A stretch of 64,000 nucleotides of DNA, from contig JAHHGV010000008.1 in assembly GCA_019359695.1 (NCBI GenBank), forward strand, positions 140,570-204,569, in the 5' to 3' direction. The position numbers were made by a program, and so were the translations under genes. The notes under the pieces are model-generated. The model was not told the DNA's origin. It did no database searches and saw nothing but the letters and a program-made list of their open reading frames with translations. Below are positions 8,371 to 17,616 of the stretch, one piece after another. The number at the start of each line of letters is the position of its first letter. The first letter of the stretch is position 1. Source of the DNA: Brasilonema angustatum HA4187-MV1 (lineage in GTDB: Bacteria > Cyanobacteriota > Cyanobacteriia > Cyanobacteriales > Nostocaceae).

Positions 8371-10041
8371 ATGTTAGAAAACCTATTGCATCAATTTCAT
8401 AAAATGAATACAGGGGGCTTGATCCTAACAAGTTTGCTAATTACGGCTTTAGGAACTGGGTTGTTATATTTATTTTTCTCTTATATCTTGCGCCCCATAT
8501 TTCGCAAGTTTGAACGGGACATCGCAATCGTTACCTTAAAAGTTTCCACTTATCCTGTCCTAATTATCTTCGCTATCCTCAGCTTAAAAATCACTTTTTG
8601 GAAGTTAGCCAAGATTCACATTCTTCCAGTGATAGAACATATCTTGATAGCAAGTATAGTTATAGTTATTACTTATTGGTCTGTCCAAATATTTACCCAA
8701 GTTTTCATCTATTACCTTAAAGAGTACACTCAACAAAGCGAAGCGATGTGGGATGACGTACTTCTTCCCATTCTCTCAGGCGTTGTTCCTTTGCTTCTGT
8801 TCACACTTGGTGGAGTTGTTGTTATCAGTTCCTTTGGGGTTGATTTAACTGGAATTTGGGTAACGCTAGGTGGTGCTACTTTTGTGCTTGGTTTTGCACT
8901 TCAGGATATTTTGGCTAATTTCTTTAGTGGGATTGTTTTACTCATTGATACTCCTTTTCGATTTGGTGACATCCTGCTGCTTGAAGATGGTTCAATCGGA
9001 ATGCTACGCCGAATAGGTATTAGAGTGACTGAGCTATATATATTTAGTACTCATTGTGATGTTTATATTCCTAACAGTCTATTACAAGGTCAGAAAATCA
9101 CTAATTTGAGCCGTCCCACCTCTTTATACTATCACTCGATTTCGCTAGAAATACCCTCTGAATGTAATATTGATGAATCTAATAAACTCATAGAAGAAAT
9201 CGTGTTAGCTCATCCCGATACTCTCGGGGATATGGATATTAAATTGGAAGTGATAGATGAATACTATAATTCGGAAGAAAGTGACCTTAATCTCATTAAA
9301 CAACAAAAAATTGGTAAATTACGATTACTAGCTGAACAAGAGGTCATTTTAAAACTAGAGGAAGTTGAACAAGCCCTTGAAGCTTTAGTTGTGACAATGC
9401 AGTTTGTAGAAAAAGGAGGGATGACGCCAGAAGAAATAGAAAATGTTCAACAGGAATATCAAGGTGTTTTAGAACTCATAGGTTTCCAAGTAATTGAGGA
9501 TAGTAATAATAATAACCGCACTGTAGTTAATTTTGAGGAAACCAATCAAGAGGGACTGATTGAGTTAATTAGGGAGTGGTATCGATTTGGGATTAAAGAT
9601 CCTAATTTGCTGGATGAAGATGAATCCTTCATTTCGGATGAGTGGGAGCGAAAGATTAATTTGTTAAAGCGAAGGGTGCAACGTTTGTCTCAAAAAATAT
9701 CTAATCCTCAAGTTGACGAAACTCGTTTAGATGATGATGTCATGGACTTGCTTAAGTGGGTGAAACATAAGTTAAAAGCGCCGCGCAAGAAGTGGCAAGA
9801 ACCGCAAATCAAGATGATAGGAATGAAACATGATGGCTCTGACTATTATATTGAATTGGAACTGACATTTTTTGTGGATGAGATAAAATTGGAAGATGGA
9901 AAACGAGGCGATCGCGTCAGGAGCCAAATTTATCAAGAAATCTTCCGCCACTTCAAAAACACCTATCTTGATTGGGATGGCATTAAACAGAAAGAAGCGG
10001 GAGATAATATTGGAAATACCCTTGATGTCAGCATTAATTAA
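8371..10041 (+). CDS. MscS-family mechanosensitive ion channel with long C-terminal domain
   Basis: A 556-residue membrane protein. Four hydrophobic segments lie at about 15-40, 55-75, 92-115 and 135-160, followed by the pore-lining/TM3-like Gly/Ala-rich stretch (about 160-195, GGATFVLGFALQDILANF) and the MscS beta domain (about 197-275). Residues 280-556 are charged and helical, far longer than in minimal MscS (about 286 residues), with clusters of Glu/Asp and a coiled-coil-like stretch near 440. It probably opens on membrane tension or in response to the preceding partner-switch proteins. It is the last gene of the co-directional run and ends 7 bases from a convergent cheW. Confidence 0.88.
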   Translation: MLENLLHQFHKMNTGGLILTSLLITALGTGLLYLFFSYILRPIFRKFERDIAIVTLKVSTYPVLIIFAILSLKITFWKLAKIHILPVIEHILIASIVIVITYWSVQIFTQVFIYYLKEYTQQSEAMWDDVLLPILSGVVPLLLFTLGGVVVISSFGVDLTGIWVTLGGATFVLGFALQDILANFFSGIVLLIDTPFRFGDILLLEDGSIGMLRRIGIRVTELYIFSTHCDVYIPNSLLQGQKITNLSRPTSLYYHSISLEIPSECNIDESNKLIEEIVLAHPDTLGDMDIKLEVIDEYYNSEESDLNLIKQQKIGKLRLLAEQEVILKLEEVEQALEALVVTMQFVEKGGMTPEEIENVQQEYQGVLELIGFQVIEDSNNNNRTVVNFEETNQEGLIELIREWYRFGIKDPNLLDEDESFISDEWERKINLLKRRVQRLSQKISNPQVDETRLDDDVMDLLKWVKHKLKAPRKKWQEPQIKMIGMKHDGSDYYIELELTFFVDEIKLEDGKRGDRVRSQIYQEIFRHFKNTYLDWDGIKQKEAGDNIGNTLDVSIN

Positions 10042-10048
10042 AATCCTG

Positions 10049-10546
10049 TCAATAACTTTGCTGTTCAGGTAACAAGAATATTCGCTCTCGTTCTGGCAAA
10101 ATGTAGTCTAACTGAAGGCATTGAATCATTCCTTGTCCATCAGTAATCATTTCTCCCAAATAAGGAGCAGTATCGACTTTCATTCCTGGAACAAAATGCT
10201 GTGTTTCTTGCTTGCGGAATGTGTCGGTAACACGTTCTGCCATCAATCCTAAAATATGCGATTTTGGTTGAGAACCAAAGCTATTTCCCGTAGGTGAATC
10301 ATCATTGTGAATTTGGTAATTCACCAAGATAATCCGACTACTAAATAGAGGACGACAAGGAGTACCCTGAATTAAACGGCATAAATCAATTACTGGTACA
10401 AGACGATTTCGGTAGTTAAATAAACCAGCGATCAAATCAGGTCCATGATGTAGAGTTTTCAGTGCTACCTTAGGCACTACTTCTACAACTCGCTTAGTTT
10501 CCAAGGCATAACGCTCATTGTTTACATAGAAAAGCAACATTAACAT
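10049..10546 (-). CDS. CheW-like chemotaxis adaptor
   Basis: A 165-residue single CheW domain. It opens MLMLLFYVNNERYALE and has the family segment GLFNYRNRLVPVIDL at about 63-77. It lacks the cysteine cluster of the first CheW. It faces the MscS gene tail to tail, so it is transcribed separately from the chemosensory run, and it may bring a second receptor class to the same CheA. Its promoter region contains a nested repeat complex. Confidence 0.88.
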   Translation of the reverse strand: MLMLLFYVNNERYALETKRVVEVVPKVALKTLHHGPDLIAGLFNYRNRLVPVIDLCRLIQGTPCRPLFSSRIILVNYQIHNDDSPTGNSFGSQPKSHILGLMAERVTDTFRKQETQHFVPGMKVDTAPYLGEMITDGQGMIQCLQLDYILPERERIFLLPEQQSY

Positions 10547-10588
10547 ATAGGAATCCGGTTTTATTAATGAACTTACTCGTTAGGGCGC

Positions 10589-10810
10589 TTAACAGGCAAC
10601 AGGGAACAGTCAACAGTTACCAGTTACCAGTGATATCGTGTTCGGTTAAAGACTTATCATTAAGACCGCAGGGGGGGCAGAGGTGCAGAGGGGCAGAGGG
10701 GAAGGGTTTTTAAGCTTAATGCATAGATTCGGGAATTATAACTAATTAGCCGAACTTGATATGAACAATTGATCACTGGTAACTGGTAACTGGTAACTGA
10801 TAACTGATAA
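10589..10810. repeat. MITE-like palindrome flanked by inverted heptamer arrays
   Basis: (CAGTTAC)n-type heptamers at 10605-10630 face (GTAACTG)-type heptamers at 10774-10808. Inside them, 10632-10763 has inverted ends: GATATCGTGTTCGGTTA at the left and TTAGCCGAACTTGATAT at the right. The interior (about 10661-10710) is a purine-rich GGGGCAGAG tract. The heptamers are of the STRR type known from Nostoc/Anabaena. Confidence 0.75.
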
Positions 10811-10943
10811 AAGTCTACCTAGCTTCGTCAAAAATCAAATATGAGTCCTATAGAATAGATAAAAAATCGTATTTAATTCTAGTCAAGACTGGATTTGCGT
10901 TCCCGTGTCAATTTTCAGGTTTTCCGCAAATTGGTATTTTTTG

Positions 10944-11104
10944 TAATACCAAGTTGCGTTCTGTTGTAGTAATTTGTGGTTGGGGGAGATTGCTGAGTCC
11001 CAAGGGGACACGCTGCGCGAACGCTCCACTTCGTTTCGTATGCCCTTCGGGCACGCTACGCTAACGCAATGACAGATGCTACGTTTGATTGCAACTTGGT
11101 ATAA
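10944..11104. repeat. MITE-like element, TIR TATACCAAGTTGC
   Basis: The left end TAATACCAAGTTGC and the right end GCAACTTGGTATAA are inverted copies with one mismatch over 14 bases; the span is 161 bases. The interior is a palindromic-repeat mosaic (CACGCTGCGCGAACG, GCCCTTCGGGC). No coding capacity. An open frame over it is a chance product. Confidence 0.75.
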
Positions 11105-11143
11105 GATAGATTTTTGTCCAGTATCCTTTGTCCAAAGCACTAC

Positions 11144-11256
11144 AAATGACAGATGACAAATGATAAGTAGATAGGTGGAAATAAACAGAACTATGTTAAT
11201 AAATGTAAAAACAGCTCAAACCCTTACTAATGACTAATGACCAATGACTAATGACT
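11144..11256. repeat. STRR heptamers (AATGACT/AATGACC)
   Basis: Short runs at 11144-11165 and 11226-11256 of the heptamer family ACTAATG / CCAATGA. The same family forms the arrays around the four-helix-bundle gene at 55535-56006. Nothing else is recognised between here and the kinase gene. Confidence 0.75.
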
Positions 11257-11348
11257 GCCTTTACTAGTTAACTTTATTTGTACCGACCTACTTAAAAGAC
11301 TAGTTTCACAAGTTTGCAGTGCATTTTGAATGCACCGCAGCCTATGAG

Positions 11349-13118
11349 CTAATTATTACCAGTTTCTGAATTATCCAAAGCCTTGTCTTGTGTAGGAACA
11401 ACAATATCAGGAGAATCAAATTGCTTTGGTTGCGCAATTGATGGCTGTTCTGGTACAACAACAGGAGAATTCTTTGACTGGTTAACTGGTTGCGATGATT
11501 CAGACGCACCATGATAAGATGGTCGGTTATTTCCTGAAGATTGTGAAGAGGTATTGCGAGACTCGCGGATTGCTCGTAGTCTCTCTCTGAGTGAAGGTGA
11601 TGAACTAGTCTTAGGCTCAGTTTTAGTAGATCCAGAAGCTTCCTGCTGTGAGTCTTGTTGGTATCGGCGACGTTGGGATTTTCTTGAGTCGGTTTGAGGC
11701 GATTCTTTGCTCGCATCGCTGTTATCGTCCGATTCGTTTGTGACATTCCTCCTATAGGATCTCCTATAAGATTCTCTTGTCACATTGCTGTTATCAGGAG
11801 TATCGTCAGTTGAAACGCGACGCAGACGCCGACGGCGTGTTGAAGTTGAAGTTGAAGTAGATGCAGATTTCACTTGCGAGGAAGTATTATCTTCTTTCTG
11901 TTGAGTATTAGTTTCTTTTGTAGTAGTGTTAGTTTCTTTAATAACAGGCGATGGTGTTAGGATGACTGTAGGTTTTGCCTCGTTAGGATCATTCTTTTCG
12001 ACAACAGATTGTGGTTGTGGGACTGATGAGGTTGGTCGGGTTTTAGTCAACAAACTTGTGATACCAAAACCACCTGTAACACCCAAAAGAGCTATACCCG
12101 TTGCTATCAGTGCTTTAGGTGATGAGATAATTTTCTTGAATATGGTATTACCTGAAGGTGGTGCGGTTGGCGTGCTCACAGATCGTACTTGTTGTGGCAC
12201 ATTTGGCACATTTGGCACATTTGGCACATCTGGCACGTCTGGGTATGGCTGATTAGATAAATTGATAGTTGGCACTACTGATGTCACAAGTAATTGCTGT
12301 GCACCACTTTGAATGTCAGGTAATAGCAGTAACCATTCTCCTACTGTTTGCGGACGAAAGCGAGCGTCAGTAGCCATACCACGAATGATTGCTTGATTGA
12401 CAGCAGCACTCAAATGGGGTTGTAAGTCTCGGGGGGAAGGCATTTGCTCGCGATCGCGCAGAAGTGCTGGTATAGGCACTTGTGCTGTCAATAAGGCATA
12501 CAGTGTTGCTGCTAAACCATAAACATCAGTTGCAGGACTACGGGTTGCTTGCGACAGATACTGCTCAATTGGTGAATAACCCTCAGAAACAATACCCGTG
12601 TGAGTTTGCCTGACGCCATTGTGAAATTCCCGTGCAATCCCAAAATCGATCAGTATTACCTCTTGCGTTCCTTCACGAAGAATGATGTTATCTGGTTTCA
12701 CATCCCTATGAAGCAAACCATTTTGGTGTACGACCTGCAATGCACCTGCTATTTGCCTAATGTAATGAATTGCTTTATCCTCTGGCAAAGGTATCCCTGG
12801 CATGACATATGCCTCAGCCAAAGTTTCACCAGGAATATATTCCATCACCATGTAGGGTAGTCTGTCTTCGACAAAAAAGTCGCTTACCCGGACAATATTC
12901 GGATGGATACAAGTAGCTAATCGTCTTGCTTCGTCTTGAAATTGACGCTCAAACTTAACATAATCAGGATGCTGTCGCAGCTTTTCATTGAGAGTTTTAA
13001 TCACCACGACCTGATTGAGGAAATTGTGAGTTGCTTTGAACGTAATGCCAAAGCCACCTCGACCGATTTCCTGGTTAATGGTGTACTTACCACTCTGCAA
13101 AGTTTTAGTAACTAGCAT
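11349..13118 (-). CDS. Serine/threonine protein kinase with membrane anchor and Ser/Arg-rich tail
   Basis: 589 residues. The Hanks-type kinase domain (about 10-270) has a Gly loop (IGRGGFGITF), catalytic loop HRDVKPDN, DFGIA and the APE-like region; it is complete. A Pro-Asp/Asn-Val linker (about 290-310) is coded by a 9-base tandem repeat (12197-12245). One membrane helix lies at about 335-357 (ALIATGIALLGVTGGFG). The remaining 230 residues are rich in Ser, Thr, Arg and Asn with no fold seen, and would be outside the cytoplasm. The gene is monocistronic, head to tail with the Omp85 gene upstream on the same strand. Substrates are unknown. Confidence 0.92.
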   Translation of the reverse strand: MLVTKTLQSGKYTINQEIGRGGFGITFKATHNFLNQVVVIKTLNEKLRQHPDYVKFERQFQDEARRLATCIHPNIVRVSDFFVEDRLPYMVMEYIPGETLAEAYVMPGIPLPEDKAIHYIRQIAGALQVVHQNGLLHRDVKPDNIILREGTQEVILIDFGIAREFHNGVRQTHTGIVSEGYSPIEQYLSQATRSPATDVYGLAATLYALLTAQVPIPALLRDREQMPSPRDLQPHLSAAVNQAIIRGMATDARFRPQTVGEWLLLLPDIQSGAQQLLVTSVVPTINLSNQPYPDVPDVPNVPNVPNVPQQVRSVSTPTAPPSGNTIFKKIISSPKALIATGIALLGVTGGFGITSLLTKTRPTSSVPQPQSVVEKNDPNEAKPTVILTPSPVIKETNTTTKETNTQQKEDNTSSQVKSASTSTSTSTRRRRLRRVSTDDTPDNSNVTRESYRRSYRRNVTNESDDNSDASKESPQTDSRKSQRRRYQQDSQQEASGSTKTEPKTSSSPSLRERLRAIRESRNTSSQSSGNNRPSYHGASESSQPVNQSKNSPVVVPEQPSIAQPKQFDSPDIVVPTQDKALDNSETGNN

Positions 13119-13318
13119 AGAGAGTCCTGATTAGTAAATATGATTAGTACTACTTTTTTTAAAGATAACCGGGAACTGTAAAAGCTCTGGTTTTGAATCC
13201 TGAGTCTAACCCGAATTTTGAGGAATATCAAACCATGTTCAATACTTAACCCACGCAACAGTTTTATTTTTCTTTCGTTATTCCTTATAGTATACTTATC
13301 ACTTCAAATTATCCACTT

Positions 13319-15379
13319 TTAAAAGCGCTGACCAATACCAAAATGAACGCGGCTTTCTCCCTGGTCATTCAGCCCAAAGTCAGCCCTAATTAAGCCTAGA
13401 GGTGAGTCAAAGCGGACTCCCGCACCGTAACCGAAACCAGTTCCAGGTTTATCACGAACTCCTGCAGGGTTACCCAACACAGACTCACCAGAACCTAAGT
13501 CTGAGGCAAAATCAGCAAAGAAAACTCCTCCCAATGCTTGGACAATCGGAAAGCGATATTCTGCCGACGCTAACACATAAGTGCGACCACTACCAACATC
13601 ACCCTCACCATAACCGCGTACTGAATTGACACCACCCAAGTTGAAACTTTCATAAGGTGGTAAATCACCAAGGACTGTACCAGCTTGGACATTCAAGGCG
13701 AAGACTTGTGGTTTTTTGGATTCAAATAACTTTACGGGCATAAACTGGCTATAGTCTGCCTTTATGCGGTTCATAGAAATTTGTCCTTCCCCAAGAGGGA
13801 TGGATTGTTCGGCACTGAGTTTAAGAATAGAACCATTGGTTGGATTGAAGGGATTATCTCGCTGGTCTTTGGTGGCAGTTAAGGATACAGTCGTCAGGTC
13901 ATCAATACCAGTCCCGCTAAAAGATAGAGGATTTCCCTTTTCATCAGTAGGGGTCACTTTACCATCGCGATCGCGAAGACTAACACGAGTATAGTTTAAG
14001 CCTAAAGAAGTATTCCAACCATCAATCGGGCGCTGCAAGCTAACACCACCCCCAACTCGACCTTCCCGGATTCTATCGCCATTTGCAAATTTGACGTCAC
14101 CATCAAAAGTTTCAGAAAGTCCCCGCTTGCGGAACGCACTCACACTATAACCAAAGGCGTCTGGATTAGTTTCCCGGTAGGGACTTGTAAATTTAGTATC
14201 AAATTGAAAGTCACGCGCACCAACTTCAAGATTAAAACCGAAAATATCGTTAACGCCACCAACATTTTGATCTCGGTAAGTTAATGTACCAACTATCCCT
14301 TGATCGGCGTTATAATTACCGCCCACATTAATAGAACGCGCCCCTATTTCCTTAAGTTCGTAAACGACATCCAGTTTTGTCGCATCTCCTTCAAAAGCAA
14401 CATTGACATTCTGAAATAACCCTGTCTTATAAAGTTGCTGTAAATCTTGTTTAACTAAGTTTTCTTGATAAACTTGTCCTGGCTTAAACTTAAGCTGTTG
14501 CTGCAAGAAATCTGTTTTTGTACGTCCTTGGACTGGTTTACCCTTGTTATCAACTGTTTTGCCTTCTTCGTTCACAAAACGAAACTTGATATTGTTGACA
14601 ACACCTTCAGCAACATTCAAAGTCAGGATTCCTTCAGCACTGGGTCTAATCGATATAACTCTTGCAACTTTATAACCTTTGTCAGCGTACCATTTATTAA
14701 TATCTTGGACTACTTGTTTGAGACCACTGGGACTGATAACTTTTCCTATTTGAGGTTGAAAGCGTTCCCTGGCGACTTCATAACTCAACACGTTTGCCCC
14801 GGAAAGTTGTAGAGAACGCACAACAACTGGTTGTACTTGGTATTCTACATTTAAGCCAGTTGGCGTAGAACGGCTATTAACACGAGCATCCGTAAATAAA
14901 CCAGTCTCCAAAATTGCTTTAACATCTTTTTGTAACTGACTTTGACTGGTTTTTGCACCGACTTGAGTGTTGATGACACTGCGAATCGCCTGCTGCAATT
15001 CCTCATTAGCCCCGACTATGTTCACTTGTGTAGCAGTGACTTTATCACCATTACCACTAGCTGGAGATGAGCCAGATGAGGGAGATGAAAAAGTTATTTC
15101 CTTTGTCTGGTCCTCCTTTTCAGTAGTTATCACCACCGGTTTACCACCAGTACTACTTTGCACGCTGCCAGATTTCTGAGAGAATTGTCCAATAACTACT
15201 GTCTCTGGGGGTGCGATCGTTTCTATCTTAGCTGGCGCTTCTTCGGTCACTGGCACCACTACGTTATCAGGTTTTTCAGCTTGCTCAGAAGTATTAGAGG
15301 GTGCAGCAAATGCTTGCTGATTAGCATTGCCAGCTGCCAAAGTCACTAGAGTAAAAATTGCCGCAGAAGAAACTCGCAT
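13319..15379 (-). CDS. Omp85/BamA-family outer-membrane assembly protein
   Basis: 686 residues. An N-terminal signal peptide (about 1-25, ending QAFA) is followed by a low-complexity Pro/Glu/Ser stretch, three POTRA-like repeats (about 115-340, first at TATQVNIVGANEELQ) and a 16-strand-type beta barrel (about 350-686). The sequence ends with the C-terminal aromatic signature HFGIGQRF. Motifs GGVNSVRGYGEG and GFGYGAGVRFDSPLG are those of the Omp85 barrel. Cyanobacterial members insert outer-membrane proteins and are the relatives of chloroplast Toc75. It lies divergently from the LpxB-like gene. Confidence 0.93.
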   Translation of the reverse strand: MRVSSAAIFTLVTLAAGNANQQAFAAPSNTSEQAEKPDNVVVPVTEEAPAKIETIAPPETVVIGQFSQKSGSVQSSTGGKPVVITTEKEDQTKEITFSSPSSGSSPASGNGDKVTATQVNIVGANEELQQAIRSVINTQVGAKTSQSQLQKDVKAILETGLFTDARVNSRSTPTGLNVEYQVQPVVVRSLQLSGANVLSYEVARERFQPQIGKVISPSGLKQVVQDINKWYADKGYKVARVISIRPSAEGILTLNVAEGVVNNIKFRFVNEEGKTVDNKGKPVQGRTKTDFLQQQLKFKPGQVYQENLVKQDLQQLYKTGLFQNVNVAFEGDATKLDVVYELKEIGARSINVGGNYNADQGIVGTLTYRDQNVGGVNDIFGFNLEVGARDFQFDTKFTSPYRETNPDAFGYSVSAFRKRGLSETFDGDVKFANGDRIREGRVGGGVSLQRPIDGWNTSLGLNYTRVSLRDRDGKVTPTDEKGNPLSFSGTGIDDLTTVSLTATKDQRDNPFNPTNGSILKLSAEQSIPLGEGQISMNRIKADYSQFMPVKLFESKKPQVFALNVQAGTVLGDLPPYESFNLGGVNSVRGYGEGDVGSGRTYVLASAEYRFPIVQALGGVFFADFASDLGSGESVLGNPAGVRDKPGTGFGYGAGVRFDSPLGLIRADFGLNDQGESRVHFGIGQRF

Positions 15380-15538
15380 AATGATAGTAGCCTTATAAAC
15401 TGGGAGTTAGTTCGTACTTTCGTACTGAGGTTTAGTAATGGGGACAGTACTAACTTCCAGCTGCATCGCCGATTTATTTATACCCCCATTCAATTCCTCT
15501 TGCGGCAAACGACAGTTATTTTGAAGTTTTTGTTTCTC

Positions 15539-16909
15539 ATGAGTGATTTATCACCATCATCGCTAACCTCTGATATCGAAAAAAATACTCCAGGCTTACG
15601 GTTACTTGTTTTAAGCAACGGACATGGCGAGGATATTATTGCAGTCCGTATTTTGCAAGAACTTCAGCAACAACCCAACCCACCCGAAATCTTTGCTTTG
15701 CCCTTGGTGGGACAAGGATACGCTTACCACGGGTTGGATATTCGCCTCATCGGTTCGGTACGCACAATGCCTTCGGGCGGTTTTATTTACATGGATGGAC
15801 GCCAATTTGTACGCGATGTACAAGGTGGTTTGTTACAACTCACCGCCAGTCAAATGAACTCCATACGTCATTGGGTAAATACTCAGAAAAAATCAGGCCA
15901 CAAGATAGCTATATTAGCAGTGGGCGATATTGTACCACTGATATTTGCGCGGTTGAGTGGTGCTAACTACGGCTTCGTAGGCACAGCGAAATCTGAGTAT
16001 TATGTGCGAGATGACGTGAATTTCTTAAAACGCAAAAATAAAGGAGCATGGTGGGAAAGTTTTTCTGGCTCAATTTACCATCCTTGGGAACGTTGGTTGA
16101 TGAATCAGCAGCGTTGCAAAGCTGTGTTTCCCAGAGACTCGTTAACAGCAGAGATATTGAAAAAGTGGGCGATTCCGGCTTTTGATTTGGGTAACCCGAT
16201 GATGGATGCTTTGGAACCAACAATTCCACGTCCAAGATTTTATGGTACTCATATAGAAAAGCAAGAATTAGCTCGACCTTTAGTTGTCACTCTGCTTCCC
16301 GGTTCTCGTCCGCCAGAAGCATACGCTAACTGGCAGCAAATGATGATTGCTGTCTCTGCATTGATGGCGCTTTGGGAAGAAGAAAAGTTTGTGGGATATA
16401 CTTGTGAAACTGTTGTGTTCTTGGGTGCGATCGCCCCCAGTTTACACTTTGACAGTATACGCTTAATTCTCGAATCTCAAGGCTGGCAGCCCCACGCTCA
16501 ACCTCCAATCAAAATCCCCGACAAAGATTGCTTGACATTTAAGCAGAAAAATGCATTTTTTATTTTATCGCAGAATGCTTATAACGACTGTTTGGATCAG
16601 GGAGATTTGGCGATCGCAATGGCAGGGACAGCAACAGAGCAATTTGTGGGTTTAGGCAAACCTGCGATTACTATCCCTGGACATGGTCCCCAATTTACCT
16701 ATACCTTTGCTGAAGCACAAAGCCGTCACTTGGGGTCATCTGTAATTTTAGTAGAAGAACCAGCAGAAGTTGCTAAGGTGGTGAAGTCACTGTTTGCCAA
16801 TCCAGACAAATTGCAAGCAATAGCAGAAAATGGCGTACGACGAATGGGTAAACCAGGTGCAGCCAAACGAATCGCTGAGTATTCGATGAAGCTGTTGTGG
16901 CAAGAATGA
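15539..16909 (+). CDS. Lipid-A-disaccharide synthase-related protein (LpxB-like glycosyltransferase)
   Basis: 456 residues from the ATG at 15539; a TTG at 15500 would add 13. It begins a GT-B-like fold with LLVLSNGHGEDIIAV and later shows VTLLPGSRPPEA and GTATEQFVGLGKPAITIPGHGPQF, the nucleotide-sugar-binding face seen in LpxB-related proteins of cyanobacteria. True LpxB is shorter and differs in the N-terminal part, so the acceptor may not be lipid A. It is divergent from the Omp85 gene, suggesting an envelope function. Confidence 0.85.
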   Translation: MSDLSPSSLTSDIEKNTPGLRLLVLSNGHGEDIIAVRILQELQQQPNPPEIFALPLVGQGYAYHGLDIRLIGSVRTMPSGGFIYMDGRQFVRDVQGGLLQLTASQMNSIRHWVNTQKKSGHKIAILAVGDIVPLIFARLSGANYGFVGTAKSEYYVRDDVNFLKRKNKGAWWESFSGSIYHPWERWLMNQQRCKAVFPRDSLTAEILKKWAIPAFDLGNPMMDALEPTIPRPRFYGTHIEKQELARPLVVTLLPGSRPPEAYANWQQMMIAVSALMALWEEEKFVGYTCETVVFLGAIAPSLHFDSIRLILESQGWQPHAQPPIKIPDKDCLTFKQKNAFFILSQNAYNDCLDQGDLAIAMAGTATEQFVGLGKPAITIPGHGPQFTYTFAEAQSRHLGSSVILVEEPAEVAKVVKSLFANPDKLQAIAENGVRRMGKPGAAKRIAEYSMKLLWQE

Positions 16910-16989
16910 ACTCGCTTGTTGGAAGTGAGTTCATTTCTACATGGTGCTGCACAATAAAGTACCGCTCGTTATGCCTGTACAACCCGACG

Positions 16990-17275
16990 GACGATGGATG
17001 GAGCCAACTTTATTGTTAACGTTAAGCGTTTGCGTAGCGCCCCCTTAGGGGCTAGCTCTGCCGTAGGCAATCGCCTACATCAATGTTTCGGTTCGATACA
17101 CATCTACTTCTCCATGTCAACTCCTACAACTGGACTCTTCCTTTACAACCCTACTCCCACCTGCTTTCGGTGAAATGTTAAGAAAGATCCGGGTAATGGA
17201 TAGCTCTGGGACGGGGGAGGCTAACGCCAATGGAGAGAATGTAAGACCAACTCGGGGGCGCAAGCTTAAGATGAG
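16990..17275. other. Non-coding segment with palindromic repeat and an unassigned G-rich stretch
   Basis: 17010-17075 is a palindromic-repeat mosaic (TTAGGGGCTAGC, CCGTAGGCAATCGCCTAC). 17160-17275 is a GC-rich, purine-rich sequence (GATCCGGGTAATGGATAG, GACGGGGGAGGCTAACGCC, CAACTCGGGGGCGCAAGC) without an open frame. It reads like structured RNA and might be a decayed group II intron piece, but I cannot match it to a consensus. Confidence 0.4.
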
Positions 17276-17278
17276 GTA

Positions 17279-17450
17279 ATATCATGTCCGGTTGATTACT
17301 TATAATTCCTGCTTGACCTCACCCCAACCCTCTCCTTATTAAGGAGAGCCAGTGCGTTGGGCGGCTTTGCCGACTTGAAGCACCTGGCGTGAGGGTGCCG
17401 GAGGCGGGTGAGGTTCCTCGTTTTTATAAGTGTTTATCCGGACATGATAT
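17279..17450. mobile_element. MITE-like element, TIR ATATCATGTCCGG, with an inner palindrome
   Basis: The left end ATATCATGTCCGG (17279-17291) and ACTTATAA (17298-17305) are mirrored by TTATAAGT (17424-17431) and CCGGACATGATAT (17438-17450). The interior starts ACCTCACCCC and ends GGGTGAGGT, a second nested palindrome. Within that, 17346-17393 is the GAGCCAGT...CTGGCGTG element. This gives three layers of insertion. Confidence 0.75.
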
Positions 17451-17600
17451 AAGACCAGCGCAGCAGGAGGGTTTCCCTCCGCAGGCGACTGGCGTTAGCG
17501 CAGCGAGACCGGAGGTCTTCCTTCCCCGGAGGGCATTCCTCCGTGAAGTTGGAAGCCCCCACCATACCCACAAGGGTTGGTGGTGGGTAGTTCACAGCCG
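17451..17600. repeat. Palindromic repeat and possible IS200/IS605-type right-end hairpin
   Basis: 17451-17495 is another ACCAGCG...GACTGGCG element with centre GGAGGGTTTCCCTCC. 17553-17588 folds as CCCACCA/TGGTGGG with a short loop and is followed by TAGTTCAC, which resembles the 3' end hairpin found after tnpB genes in cyanobacteria. No tnpA or tnpB remains nearby, so if real it is a solo end. The assignment is from memory of such ends. Confidence 0.4.
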
Positions 17601-17616
17601 ATTCCTATATCACTGA

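Noticed and set aside
17389..17616. 75-residue open frame
   Set aside because: Made wholly of MITE and palindromic-repeat sequence, no start signal.
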